A stretch of DNA of 5,730 bases from an uncultured Lachnospiraceae bacterium (GTDB lineage: Bacteria > Bacillota > Clostridia > Lachnospirales > Lachnospiraceae): NCBI GenBank assembly GCA_947178465.1, contig CAMWYL010000218.1, positions 1 to 5,730 of the forward strand. The letters run 5' to 3'. Shown piece after piece: positions 1-5,567 of the stretch. Below the pieces are notes generated by a model, which was given only the letters and a program-made list of their open reading frames with translations, made no database searches and was not told where the DNA came from. Made by a program: the position numbers and the translations under genes. Position 1 is the stretch's first letter, and each line of letters starts with the position of its first letter.

Positions 1-5
1 ATTTG

Positions 6-35
6 ATACTATCACTATTGCACTTCTCATGTCAA
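6..35 (-). promoter_or_regulatory. possible leftward promoter at window edge
   Basis: On the minus strand a perfect -35 box TTGACA (35-30) is followed after 18 nt by TAGTAT (11-6), which matches the -10 consensus at 4 of 6 positions. The -10 lies in a perfect small palindrome, TGATA-C-TATCA (4-14 on the plus strand), and a second perfect inverted repeat, ATAAGA-A-TCTTAT (42-54), lies just upstream of the -35. The arrangement would suit a regulated promoter for a gene beyond the left edge, but that gene is not visible. Positions 1-118 hold no coding region I can support. Confidence 0.35.
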
Positions 36-118
36 TATTTTATAAGAATCTTATTGAAATTTGTATAAAAACAATAATATCCGCTTTTTATTTTTGTGCA
101 CTGTGCATGTATGAAATT

Positions 119-162
119 AAAAAAAGAGATTTATCCGTTTTCCGAAAAATACCTCTTTTTTT
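119..162 (-). terminator. A/T-rich intrinsic terminator after the LacI-family gene
   Basis: AAAAAAAGAG (119-128) is perfectly complementary to CTCTTTTTTT (153-162), giving a 10 bp stem that carries a T-run at the 3' end on either strand. The interior can add a short TTTT/AAAA stem. It begins about 30 nt after the stop of the LacI-family gene, the expected place for its terminator. Because of its symmetry it could also stop transcription coming from the left. Confidence 0.7.
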
Positions 163-191
163 ATCTCTATGTGAAACCGAATTCAATTTTA

Positions 192-1247
192 CTAAACGTG
201 CTTACAGATTCCGCTGCTCCCCCGCTCAACCAAAGTCGGCCGGACCATCTGCACACTGCTGACCTTGCGCCCTTCTATCAGTCCTATCGCGGTATCCATC
301 AGCATTTTCCCATATTCCTCATAATTATAATCCACACTCGTCAGCGGCGGAATGGCAATCTCGGTCATATAGGTATTATCATAGCTCACAACGGAAATAT
401 CCTCCGGAATCCGATATCCCCGTTCTTTCAGGCATTTTATAATTCCCATCGCGGAAAAATCATTGATCGCGATTACCGCCGTCATACGGACGCCTGCCTC
501 CAGAAGCTCGCTCATCTGCCTGTATGCGGTATCAACGTCATAGCTCCCCCCGTCCGGCACCAACTGCGGGTCAAAGGGAAGCCCATGCTCCTTTAATATC
601 TGCTTATAGCGTTGGTACTTCTCAAAGGTCGAAAGGACATCCCGACGCCCTCCAACCAACGCAATCCGCTCATGCCCAAGCGCCAGCAAATGTTCCATCA
701 GAATATCCATTGCCTGCATACTGTCAATACGCACTACATGGCATCTTGTCCCGTCCAGCTTACCGGTAATGACCATCGGCGTTGTTGCCATAATCCGGTT
801 GACAAGCTCTACATATTCCTCATCCGACGCCAAGTCATCCACCCGCCCGCCAAATTGGATAATCGCCTCCACCTTTTGGTCGTGAAGGCTCTTGAGCAGT
901 TTCGCTTCCGTTTCCTGTTCCCCAAGAAAATTGCAGAGTACCGCCGTGTACCCGGCCGCGCGTGCCGCCTGCTCACAGGCAATAAACATTGACGCATAGT
1001 AGGGATTCCTGATATCTGCCGAGAGAATCCCAATCGTCCGCGTCTTGGTATCCGCAAGCCCTCTCGCCAGCGTATTGGGTTTAAACTCGTATTTGTCAAT
1101 CAACGCCTGGATTTTTTTCTTCTTCTCGGAACGGACATTTGCGCTGTTGGTCAGTACCCGTGACACGGTGGCGGGCGAAACCCCTGCTTCCTTTGCAATA
1201 TCATATATGGTTATAGGCTTCCCATCACTTATCTTTTGAGACAGCAT
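192..1247 (-). CDS. LacI-family transcriptional regulator
   Basis: A 351-residue DNA-binding repressor of the LacI/GalR family, normal length for the family. Residues 13-32 form the N-terminal helix-turn-helix (TIYDIAKEAGVS...TVSRVL), close to the CcpA/PurR type. Residues 54-64 are the hinge helix (EFKPNTLARGL), with Leu64 where family members insert a leucine into the operator minor groove. Residues 70-340 are the periplasmic-binding-protein-like effector domain, with the usual TIGILSADIRNPYY opening strand, LALGHERIALVGG near 188-200, and SVVSYDN near 285-291. The start at 1247 is chosen because GGAGGT (1258-1253) lies 5 nt upstream; the longer frame to 1319 begins inside the gene's own -35 box. 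The effector is unknown, probably a sugar or nucleoside-like ligand as in most relatives. The gene lies downstream of thiT with no terminator between them and has its own promoter. Operator-like palindromes at 1271-1284 and 1379-1392 suggest autoregulation. Confidence 0.95.
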   Translation of the reverse strand: MLSQKISDGKPITIYDIAKEAGVSPATVSRVLTNSANVRSEKKKKIQALIDKYEFKPNTLARGLADTKTRTIGILSADIRNPYYASMFIACEQAARAAGYTAVLCNFLGEQETEAKLLKSLHDQKVEAIIQFGGRVDDLASDEEYVELVNRIMATTPMVITGKLDGTRCHVVRIDSMQAMDILMEHLLALGHERIALVGGRRDVLSTFEKYQRYKQILKEHGLPFDPQLVPDGGSYDVDTAYRQMSELLEAGVRMTAVIAINDFSAMGIIKCLKERGYRIPEDISVVSYDNTYMTEIAIPPLTSVDYNYEEYGKMLMDTAIGLIEGRKVSSVQMVRPTLVERGSSGICKHV

Positions 1248-1270
1248 ACGACACCTCCGCAAATTGCTTC

Positions 1271-1284
1271 CGAAACCGATTACA
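1271..1284 (-). promoter_or_regulatory. LacI-type operator candidate in the regulator's 5' UTR
   Basis: On the minus strand the site reads TGTAATCGGTTTCG; the core GTAATCGGTTTC is symmetric at 8 of 12 positions around a central CG, the typical form of LacI-family and cre-like operators. It lies just downstream of the predicted transcription start (about 1289) and upstream of the ribosome binding site, so a bound repressor would block the gene's own transcription. Operator identity is inference from shape and position. Confidence 0.45.
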
Positions 1285-1295
1285 TCCATGAGAAA

Positions 1296-1324
1296 ATGAT
1301 AGAGAAAATTTTTTTCCATGTCAA
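1296..1324 (-). promoter_or_regulatory. promoter of the LacI-family gene
   Basis: A perfect -35 TTGACA (1324-1319), a 17 nt spacer rich in A and T, and -10 TATCAT (1301-1296, 5 of 6 consensus). Predicted start of transcription is near 1289, leaving a 5' UTR of about 42 nt that ends in GGAGGT. The -35 starts 28 nt beyond the thiT stop codon. Box sequences and spacing are the same as in the thiT promoter at 2239-2267. Confidence 0.8.
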
Positions 1325-1351
1325 GCTCTTTTCAAAGATTTTCCCGCCCAT

Positions 1352-2044
1352 TCAGCTCAGCGTCATTTTCTTTACGCTTGCAAACGCTTTCTTTACCGGT
1401 GGTATCTGCAGGATGGCAACGGTCGCTGCCGCCTCTGTAAAGATATAAATCGCATTATACGTCAGAGAATACGGAAGCGGAGCCCAGCCCTCCCATGCGT
1501 ATGCACCAAAGAAAATCCATCCGGATATCACGGCAAAGACATATCTGCCGGCAACAGCCGTAAGATATCCCTTTGTCAGTCCGTTCTTCCGGCTTGCAAA
1601 CAGGCCCGATAGCCCGAATGCTCCAAAGGCAAGGAAATAATCCACTACCATCTGCATCGGGAAAAGAACATAGGGATCAATGAGAAGCTGTAAGATCCCA
1701 TAGGCCACTCCCGAGAGAAGCCCCGCGCCCACTCCGAAGAAGTACCCCGGAAGGCTGATCACAAGCATGGAAAAAAGCGTAACGGAGCCGCCGAAGGGAA
1801 AATCAATCAGCTTTATATTGGAAAGCACGGTTCCAAGGGCAATCGCCATCGCGCAAAAGGTCATCTGCTTTATGGAACCACCGGCTGCCTCCGTGCGCTC
1901 CGGCTGCTTTTTCCTATAGGTTCTTGCGGCAATTACCGCTCCGATAAGGAGAACCGCAAATATCCCCCCAAGCAGCACCTTTCCGAGCACCGTCGGAACA
2001 TAGGTCGTCTCTTCCCATTCGTTTACTGCCACATTGTACAACAT
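1352..2044 (-). CDS. thiT: thiamine ECF transporter S component ThiT
   Basis: A 230-residue integral membrane protein, the thiamine-binding S subunit of an energy-coupling factor (ECF) transporter; it would work with a shared EcfA/EcfA'/EcfT module encoded elsewhere. Family signatures are MTFCAMAIALGTVLS (61-75), FGGSVTLFSML (84-94), YGILQLLIDP (115-124), VVDYFLAFG (133-141), SGWIFFGAYAWEGW (174-187) and YSLTYNAIY (192-200). Hydrophobic segments lie near 19-40, 60-78, 90-118, 133-150, 160-180 and 196-212. The protein is about 40-50 residues longer than well-known ThiT proteins (about 180-190); the excess is an N-terminal stretch with an extra predicted membrane helix (19-40) followed by RTYRKK. 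By spacing to Tyr192 and Asn197, the pocket His and Trp of Lactococcus ThiT appear as Ala171 and Phe179. GGAGG (2056-2052) lies 7 nt before the ATG inside a switchable hairpin, and a TPP riboswitch precedes the gene, which strongly supports the assignment. Confidence 0.93.
   Translation of the reverse strand: MLYNVAVNEWEETTYVPTVLGKVLLGGIFAVLLIGAVIAARTYRKKQPERTEAAGGSIKQMTFCAMAIALGTVLSNIKLIDFPFGGSVTLFSMLVISLPGYFFGVGAGLLSGVAYGILQLLIDPYVLFPMQMVVDYFLAFGAFGLSGLFASRKNGLTKGYLTAVAGRYVFAVISGWIFFGAYAWEGWAPLPYSLTYNAIYIFTEAAATVAILQIPPVKKAFASVKKMTLS
1379..1392 (+). promoter_or_regulatory. cre-like palindrome inside the 3' end of thiT
   Basis: TGCAAACGCTTTCT fits the catabolite-responsive-element consensus TGWAARCGYTWNCW at 13 of 14 positions by hand comparison. 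It lies in the last codons of thiT, about 97 bp upstream of the LacI-family gene's predicted transcription start. Its centre is 108 bp from that of the operator candidate at 1271-1284, close to a whole number of helical turns. It may bind CcpA or the adjacent regulator, or it may be an accident of the Lys-Lys-Ala-Phe-Ala codons. Confidence 0.35.
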
Positions 2045-2074
2045 AAAAAATCCTCCTTCGCATTCGCAAGGAGG
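2045..2074 (-). terminator. riboswitch-controlled terminator that also hides the thiT ribosome binding site
   Basis: On the minus strand CCTCCTT (2074-2068) pairs with AAGGAGG (2058-2052), a perfect 7 bp stem, followed after one A by six T residues (2050-2045) that run directly into the thiT ATG at 2044. The 3' arm is the thiT Shine-Dalgarno sequence itself, so the folded hairpin could end transcription and would also mask the ribosome binding site. The 9 nt loop can add two inner G-C pairs. Confidence 0.75.
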
Positions 2075-2142
2075 TCAACATCGTTTCATATGCACGTCTG
2101 CCTCCGACCTGACAGAAATGTCAGATCCGCAGACACAGGCAT

Positions 2143-2225
2143 ATAAATTCTGCTTCCTTACGCCGGTATTATCCGGTTCAAGTAATGAGGGTAAAGTCTC
2201 AGCGATGTGCACCCCTAGCGTTTAT
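2143..2225 (-). ncRNA. TPP riboswitch (THI element) controlling thiT
   Basis: The minus strand carries the conserved THI-box elements in order: AGGGGTGC (2216-2209), GCTGAGA (2203-2197), ACCC (2192-2189), TGAACCGGATAATACCGGCG (2180-2161) and TAAGGAA (2160-2154). Stems seen by eye are P1 AUAAA/UUUAU (2225-2221 with 2147-2143) plus GCU/AGC; P2 GGGGU/ACCCU; a minimal P3 GC/GC; P4 UUAC/GUAA; and P5 CCGG/CCGG closed by AUAAUA. The unusually short P3 is within the known variation of the class. TPP binding should stabilise P1 and P4 and switch off thiamine uptake. The aptamer begins about 7 nt after the predicted transcription start. Confidence 0.95.
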
Positions 2226-2238
2226 TTATATGTTTAAA

Positions 2239-2267
2239 ATGATACCTTTTACGGTTTTAATTGTCAA
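2239..2267 (-). promoter_or_regulatory. promoter of the riboswitch-thiT transcript
   Basis: A perfect -35 TTGACA (2267-2262), a 17 nt spacer and -10 TATCAT (2244-2239). Transcription should start near 2232, just ahead of the aptamer. The -35 box overlaps the final Leu-Asp-Asn codons of the upstream aminotransferase gene. Confidence 0.8.
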
Positions 2268-3540
2268 GAAACTTTTCCACGGACGCAAGCTTTACGCAAA
2301 GCACAAACACCTCACAGGCCTTTTTCAGCTGCTCTGCTGACGGAAGTGTCGGCGCAATTCGAATGCTCGTATCGGCAGGATCATTCATATACGGATATGT
2401 AGAGCCCGCCGGTGTCATTACCACACCCGCGTCCTTACACAGCTGTACCACGCGTTTCGCGCAGCCCTCAAGTGTATCAAAGGCGATAAAATATCCGCCA
2501 AGCGGCTTAATCCAGCTTCCAATCTCAAGACCGCCAAGCTCCGATTCAAGAGAGTCCAGCACCGCCTCAAACTTCGGACGCAGAATTTCCGCGTGCTTCT
2601 CCATATGCGCCTTGACGCCTGCGGCATCCTTAAAGAACATTACATGACGCATCTGGTTCATCTTATCGTATCCGATCGTCTGCACGGATACAATCTTTTT
2701 GAACTCCGCAATATTTGCAGGAGACGCAATCAGCGCCGCCACGCCGGAGCCGGGAAAGCTTACCTTCGAGGTTGAGCAGAATTCATAATACAGATCCGGA
2801 TTTCCGGCCTTCTCACACTCTGTTACAATGTTCAGGATTTCCGTCTGGTTTTCCGGATACAAATGATGAATCGCATAAGCGTTATCCCAGAAAATCCTGA
2901 AGTCAGGCGCTGCCGGCTTTAAATTGGCAAACCGCCTTATAACCTCATCCGAGTAAACCGCGCCTGCTGGATTCGTGTACTTGGGAACATTCCAGATTCC
3001 CTTCACGGTGGGGTCGTTATTGACATACTTCTCCACCATATCCATATCCGGTCCATGCTCATCCATCGGGATATTTATCATTTCAATGCCGAGGCTCTCC
3101 GTAATGGCAAAATGCCTGTCGTACCCGGGAACAGGGCAGAGGAACTTAATCTTATCCTGTTTGCACCATGGCGTATTCCCACCGATCCCATGAAGCATGG
3201 CGCTGGATATCACATTATACATAATACTGAGACTGGAATTGCCAAACACCATTACATGATCAACAGGGCACTCCATCAGCTCCGCAAAAAGCTCCTTCGC
3301 CTCCTTGATACCGTCAATCACGCCGTAATTTCTGATATCCATTCCGTCGGCGCCCTTAAAGGCCGTACTGCTGTTGAGCACATCCAGCATTGCAGTCGAT
3401 AAATCAAGCTGTCTGGCACCGGGTCTGCCGCGGGACATGTCAAGCTTGATTCCCTCCTCCATTATTTTATCATACTGCGCCTTCAGCTCTACCTGAAGCG
3501 CACGCAGTTCTTCTTTTGTCATTTCCTTATATGCTTTCAT
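2257..3540 (-). CDS. PLP-dependent aminotransferase, aspartate aminotransferase subgroup Ic-like
   Basis: A 427-residue fold-type I, pyridoxal-phosphate enzyme that should transfer an amino group between an amino acid (probably aspartate) and 2-oxoglutarate in the cytosol. The opening LDMSRGRPGARQLDLS (33-48) and overall length match the Asp_aminotransf family rather than the common AspC type. Visible active-site elements are FGNSSLS (99-105, phosphate-cup loop), PGYDRH (138-143), NPAG (190-193, the Asn that contacts the PLP ring oxygen), FWDNAY (217-222, Asp219 against the pyridine nitrogen), STSK (256-259, Lys259 forming the Schiff base) and SIRIAP (392-397, Arg394 binding the substrate carboxylate). 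No key residue is missing. The start at 3540 has GAGG 5 nt upstream (TGAGGTAAAG). It has its own promoter, and no terminator separates it from the thiT riboswitch downstream. Exact substrate cannot be read from the sequence; aspartate is inferred from the family, and alanine or another amino acid is possible. Confidence 0.93.
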   Translation of the reverse strand: MKAYKEMTKEELRALQVELKAQYDKIMEEGIKLDMSRGRPGARQLDLSTAMLDVLNSSTAFKGADGMDIRNYGVIDGIKEAKELFAELMECPVDHVMVFGNSSLSIMYNVISSAMLHGIGGNTPWCKQDKIKFLCPVPGYDRHFAITESLGIEMINIPMDEHGPDMDMVEKYVNNDPTVKGIWNVPKYTNPAGAVYSDEVIRRFANLKPAAPDFRIFWDNAYAIHHLYPENQTEILNIVTECEKAGNPDLYYEFCSTSKVSFPGSGVAALIASPANIAEFKKIVSVQTIGYDKMNQMRHVMFFKDAAGVKAHMEKHAEILRPKFEAVLDSLESELGGLEIGSWIKPLGGYFIAFDTLEGCAKRVVQLCKDAGVVMTPAGSTYPYMNDPADTSIRIAPTLPSAEQLKKACEVFVLCVKLASVEKFLDN

Positions 3541-3590
3541 CTTTACCTCATTTCTGCGCGGATTCTCGGCTGTTCATTTACTCCTACCAT

Positions 3591-3620
3591 ACTATATACC
3601 ACGCAATTACCGTCTGTCAA
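3591..3620 (-). promoter_or_regulatory. promoter of the aminotransferase gene
   Basis: A perfect -35 TTGACA (3620-3615), followed after 18 nt by TATAGT (3596-3591, 5 of 6 consensus); TATATA at 3598-3593 with a 16 nt spacer is the alternative -10. Predicted transcription start is near 3584, giving a leader of about 44 nt. No riboswitch is visible in it. Confidence 0.65.
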
Positions 3621-3627
3621 TAACTTG

Positions 3628-3639
3628 TATACATGTATA
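3628..3639. promoter_or_regulatory. perfect 12 bp palindrome upstream of the aminotransferase promoter
   Basis: TATACATGTATA is its own reverse complement and ends 8 bp upstream of the -35 box, in the usual place for an activator or repressor site. The extended context TTGTATACAT resembles GntR-type half-sites (GT-AC spacing), but the regulator is unknown. The rest of 3541-3709 is A/T-rich and non-coding, and shows no convincing terminator for the upstream gene. Confidence 0.35.
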
Positions 3640-3709
3640 TCGCATATTTATACGACTTATTCACAGACAACCCCTTATCGCCGCTTTTTTTGTGCATTAT
3701 TTCATATAT

Positions 3710-4804
3710 TTAATACATAAAAATCTCTTTCCCAAGCTCCACGAGTATCATCAGCGTGACCGGTCCTAAAATCACGCCCCCCAGCCCATAGAACATAACG
3801 CCCGCATACACCGAAACAAGGATTGCAACCGGAGAAAACTTTAATCCGTTCCCCAAAAGCCGCGGCTCGAGAAGCTCGCGTATCAGAACGCACAAGACGT
3901 AGGTAATCATAATGACGATTCCCCCCGCGACGTGTCCGCGGATCAGACTGACTACGCCAAGCGGTATCAGCACGATTCCGGTTCCGATAAATGGCAGGAA
4001 ATCCATAAAGCCCGCAAGCGCACCGTAAAAATATGCCTCCGACACACCGCCGAGAAACAGTCCTCCGGCAGCGGTCACACTGATGCACAGCAGGATAATC
4101 CCCTGCGTCTTAAGATATGTTTTTATCATTTTTCCAAGCTTTTTGCCGATGCGTATTATTATGGAAAGAATGCGGTCGATTGCAGGCTCTATGGTGGCAA
4201 GGCGCAGAAGTCCCTGCTTCCAGCTCTCGATTTCCCGCGCAAAGAGCACAACGCAGATAAAGCTCACGACAATGAACATTACCATGCGTCCGAGCAGAGC
4301 GGCATACCGGAAGCCGCCCGCAAGCAGCCCGCTCCCGCTTTCGGCAAGACCACCGCCAAGCGCTCTGAGCTTATCAAAGATCCACTCCTCCAGCAGCCCG
4401 CTTTGCAGTCCCAGAAAGGTCTCCGTGTGCGCACAGATATCCGATATCACCCCGGTAATGTTTTCCGTCAGAGCGTTCATGTCCTGCAGTACTCCCCTCG
4501 CCTTACTGAGCAGGAAGGTTCCTGCCCCGACAAGCAAAAGCGCCGCCAGCAGAATAATTCCGAATAAAATTCCGCCTGCCATAAACCCCCGCCCGCTTCC
4601 ATTATGCCTTCCGTTGTGCTTCCTGTTCCGGCAGTTTTCTCTTTTCTGATAGAAGTGCTGCAAGGGAACGACAATCAGAAGCGCTACCAGAAACGGCAGA
4701 AAATATGGCAGCAGATACTTTAATATTACCAAAACCGACACTGATGTCACAATATACAGTATCACCCGCTGATAATCCTTGCGCCATAAAAAATCCATAC
4801 TCAT
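3710..4804 (-). CDS. AI-2E family (YtvI-like) membrane protein
   Basis: A 364-residue polytopic membrane protein of the AI-2E transporter family (PF01594). Hydrophobic segments lie near 12-31, 33-48, 75-98, 160-189, 233-252, 257-288, 292-309 and 325-355, with a soluble segment at about 100-155. Family signatures are in the C-terminal half: MDFLPFIGTGIVLIP (267-281), IRELLEPRLLGNGLKFSP (308-325) and FYGLGGVILGPV (338-349). A very basic loop (54-73, rich in Arg, Lys, His and Asn) separates the second and third segments. Members are variously linked to autoinducer-2 export, Na+/H+ exchange or sporulation; the DFLPFIGTG motif and clostridial setting suggest the sporulation-associated YtvI group, but the transported substrate is not established. 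The start at 4804 is chosen for GAAGG 5 nt upstream; an ATG two codons later is also possible. It lies 73 bp after mntP with no visible terminator or strong promoter between them, so co-transcription with mntP is plausible. Confidence 0.88.
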   Translation of the reverse strand: MSMDFLWRKDYQRVILYIVTSVSVLVILKYLLPYFLPFLVALLIVVPLQHFYQKRENCRNRKHNGRHNGSGRGFMAGGILFGIILLAALLLVGAGTFLLSKARGVLQDMNALTENITGVISDICAHTETFLGLQSGLLEEWIFDKLRALGGGLAESGSGLLAGGFRYAALLGRMVMFIVVSFICVVLFAREIESWKQGLLRLATIEPAIDRILSIIIRIGKKLGKMIKTYLKTQGIILLCISVTAAGGLFLGGVSEAYFYGALAGFMDFLPFIGTGIVLIPLGVVSLIRGHVAGGIVIMITYVLCVLIRELLEPRLLGNGLKFSPVAILVSVYAGVMFYGLGGVILGPVTLMILVELGKEIFMY

Positions 4805-4877
4805 TCCAACCTTCCGCTGCTGTTCTCACGTCTTAGTATGGACATAGTTGCTTTGTTTCATTCCTTTGGTCGGTGCG

Positions 4878-5438
4878 TTACAGGTAATGCTCCACAATGA
4901 TTTTGATGCCAAGCAGCACCAGAATGACGCCTCCCACAAGCTCCGCTTTGGCCTTGTACCGCACGCCGAACACATTGCCGACCTTTACGCCCGCCACGGA
5001 AAGCACAAACGTTATCACGCCGATAAACAGCACCGCCGGAAGAATCAGCCCGCCGATTTCCATAAAGGCAAAGGATACGCCGACCGCAAACGCGTCAATA
5101 CTTGTCGCCACGGCAAGCACGAACATTTTCCCAAAGGCCAGCGAGGCGTCCGCCTCTTCCTCCTCCTTGGAAAGCGCCTCCCGAATCATGTTTGCGCCAA
5201 TCAGCACAAGCAGGATAAACGCGATCCAATCTGCCAAGGCGCTCACGGAGGACGCGAATGTCCTTCCCAACAGAAAACCCAGCGTCGGCATGCCCGCCTG
5301 AAATCCGCCAAACCACAAGCCTACGACTGCAGCCTGTCTCACCGTAATTTTGTTCATCGCAAGACCCTTACAGACAGCTACCGCAAAGGCATCCATCGAC
5401 AAACCTACCGCTAACAGAAATAGTGTCAGTAAATCCAT
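4878..5438 (-). CDS. mntP: manganese efflux pump MntP
   Basis: A 186-residue inner-membrane protein with six hydrophobic segments (about 3-21, 36-60, 68-86, 103-124, 131-150, 165-182), the length and layout of the MntP (formerly DUF204) exporters that relieve Mn2+ excess. The two-fold pseudo-repeat is clear: GLSMDAFAVAV (12-22, Asp16) in the first half and ATSIDAFAVGV (111-121, Asp115) in the second, each carrying the membrane aspartate conserved in the family. An acidic cytoplasmic loop, KEEEEAD (91-97), joins the halves. FQAGMP at 46-51 replaces the VETLTP form of the E. coli protein as I recall it. The start at 5438 has AGGAGG 5 nt upstream; the longer frame to 5477 would begin within the leader terminator and is rejected. 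A Mn2+-type riboswitch and terminator precede the gene, in agreement with the function. Confidence 0.94.
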   Translation of the reverse strand: MDLLTLFLLAVGLSMDAFAVAVCKGLAMNKITVRQAAVVGLWFGGFQAGMPTLGFLLGRTFASSVSALADWIAFILLVLIGANMIREALSKEEEEADASLAFGKMFVLAVATSIDAFAVGVSFAFMEIGGLILPAVLFIGVITFVLSVAGVKVGNVFGVRYKAKAELVGGVILVLLGIKIIVEHYL

Positions 5439-5468
5439 TTTTACCTCCTTTTGTATCCGCTTTACAGT

Positions 5469-5500
5469 AAAAAGCACAGCAGATTTTATTCTGCTGTGCT
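5469..5500 (-). terminator. intrinsic terminator in the mntP leader
   Basis: AGCACAGCAGA (5500-5490) pairs perfectly with TCTGCTGTGCT (5483-5473), an 11 bp stem with a 6 nt loop, followed by five T residues (5473-5469, the first shared with the stem). It lies between the riboswitch and the mntP ribosome binding site, so it is the expected expression platform, ending transcripts when Mn2+ is low. Confidence 0.9.
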
Positions 5501-5567
5501 CATTTCTTCACCTTCAAATATATCGGGAAAGGGAATCAAGTACAGCAAAACAAGCGCTCCTGCGCCG

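Noticed and set aside
1248..1319. Upstream ATG that would add 24 residues to the LacI-family protein
   Set aside because: It begins inside the gene's own -35 box; a strong GGAGGT precedes the ATG at 1247, right before the helix-turn-helix region.
2034..2237. Plus-strand 67-codon frame
   Set aside because: It covers the TPP riboswitch and thiT start in antisense and resembles no protein family.
3671..3691. GC-rich stretch followed by seven T residues on the plus strand as a terminator
   Set aside because: No complementary upstream arm forms a stem, and no plus-strand gene needs a terminator here.
3932..4649. Overlapping long plus-strand frames opposite the AI-2E gene
   Set aside because: Both are compositional shadows of a well-supported minus-strand membrane protein; no domain is recognised.
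4848..5414. Long plus-strand open frame opposite mntP (188 codons)
   Set aside because: It is antisense to a clear MntP gene, is rich in His, Lys, Arg and Gln with no recognisable domain, and has no ribosome binding site that I can see.
5439..5477. Upstream ATG that would add 13 residues to MntP
   Set aside because: It lies in the 3' arm of the leader terminator; AGGAGG sits 5 nt before the ATG at 5438, and the shorter form matches the family N terminus.
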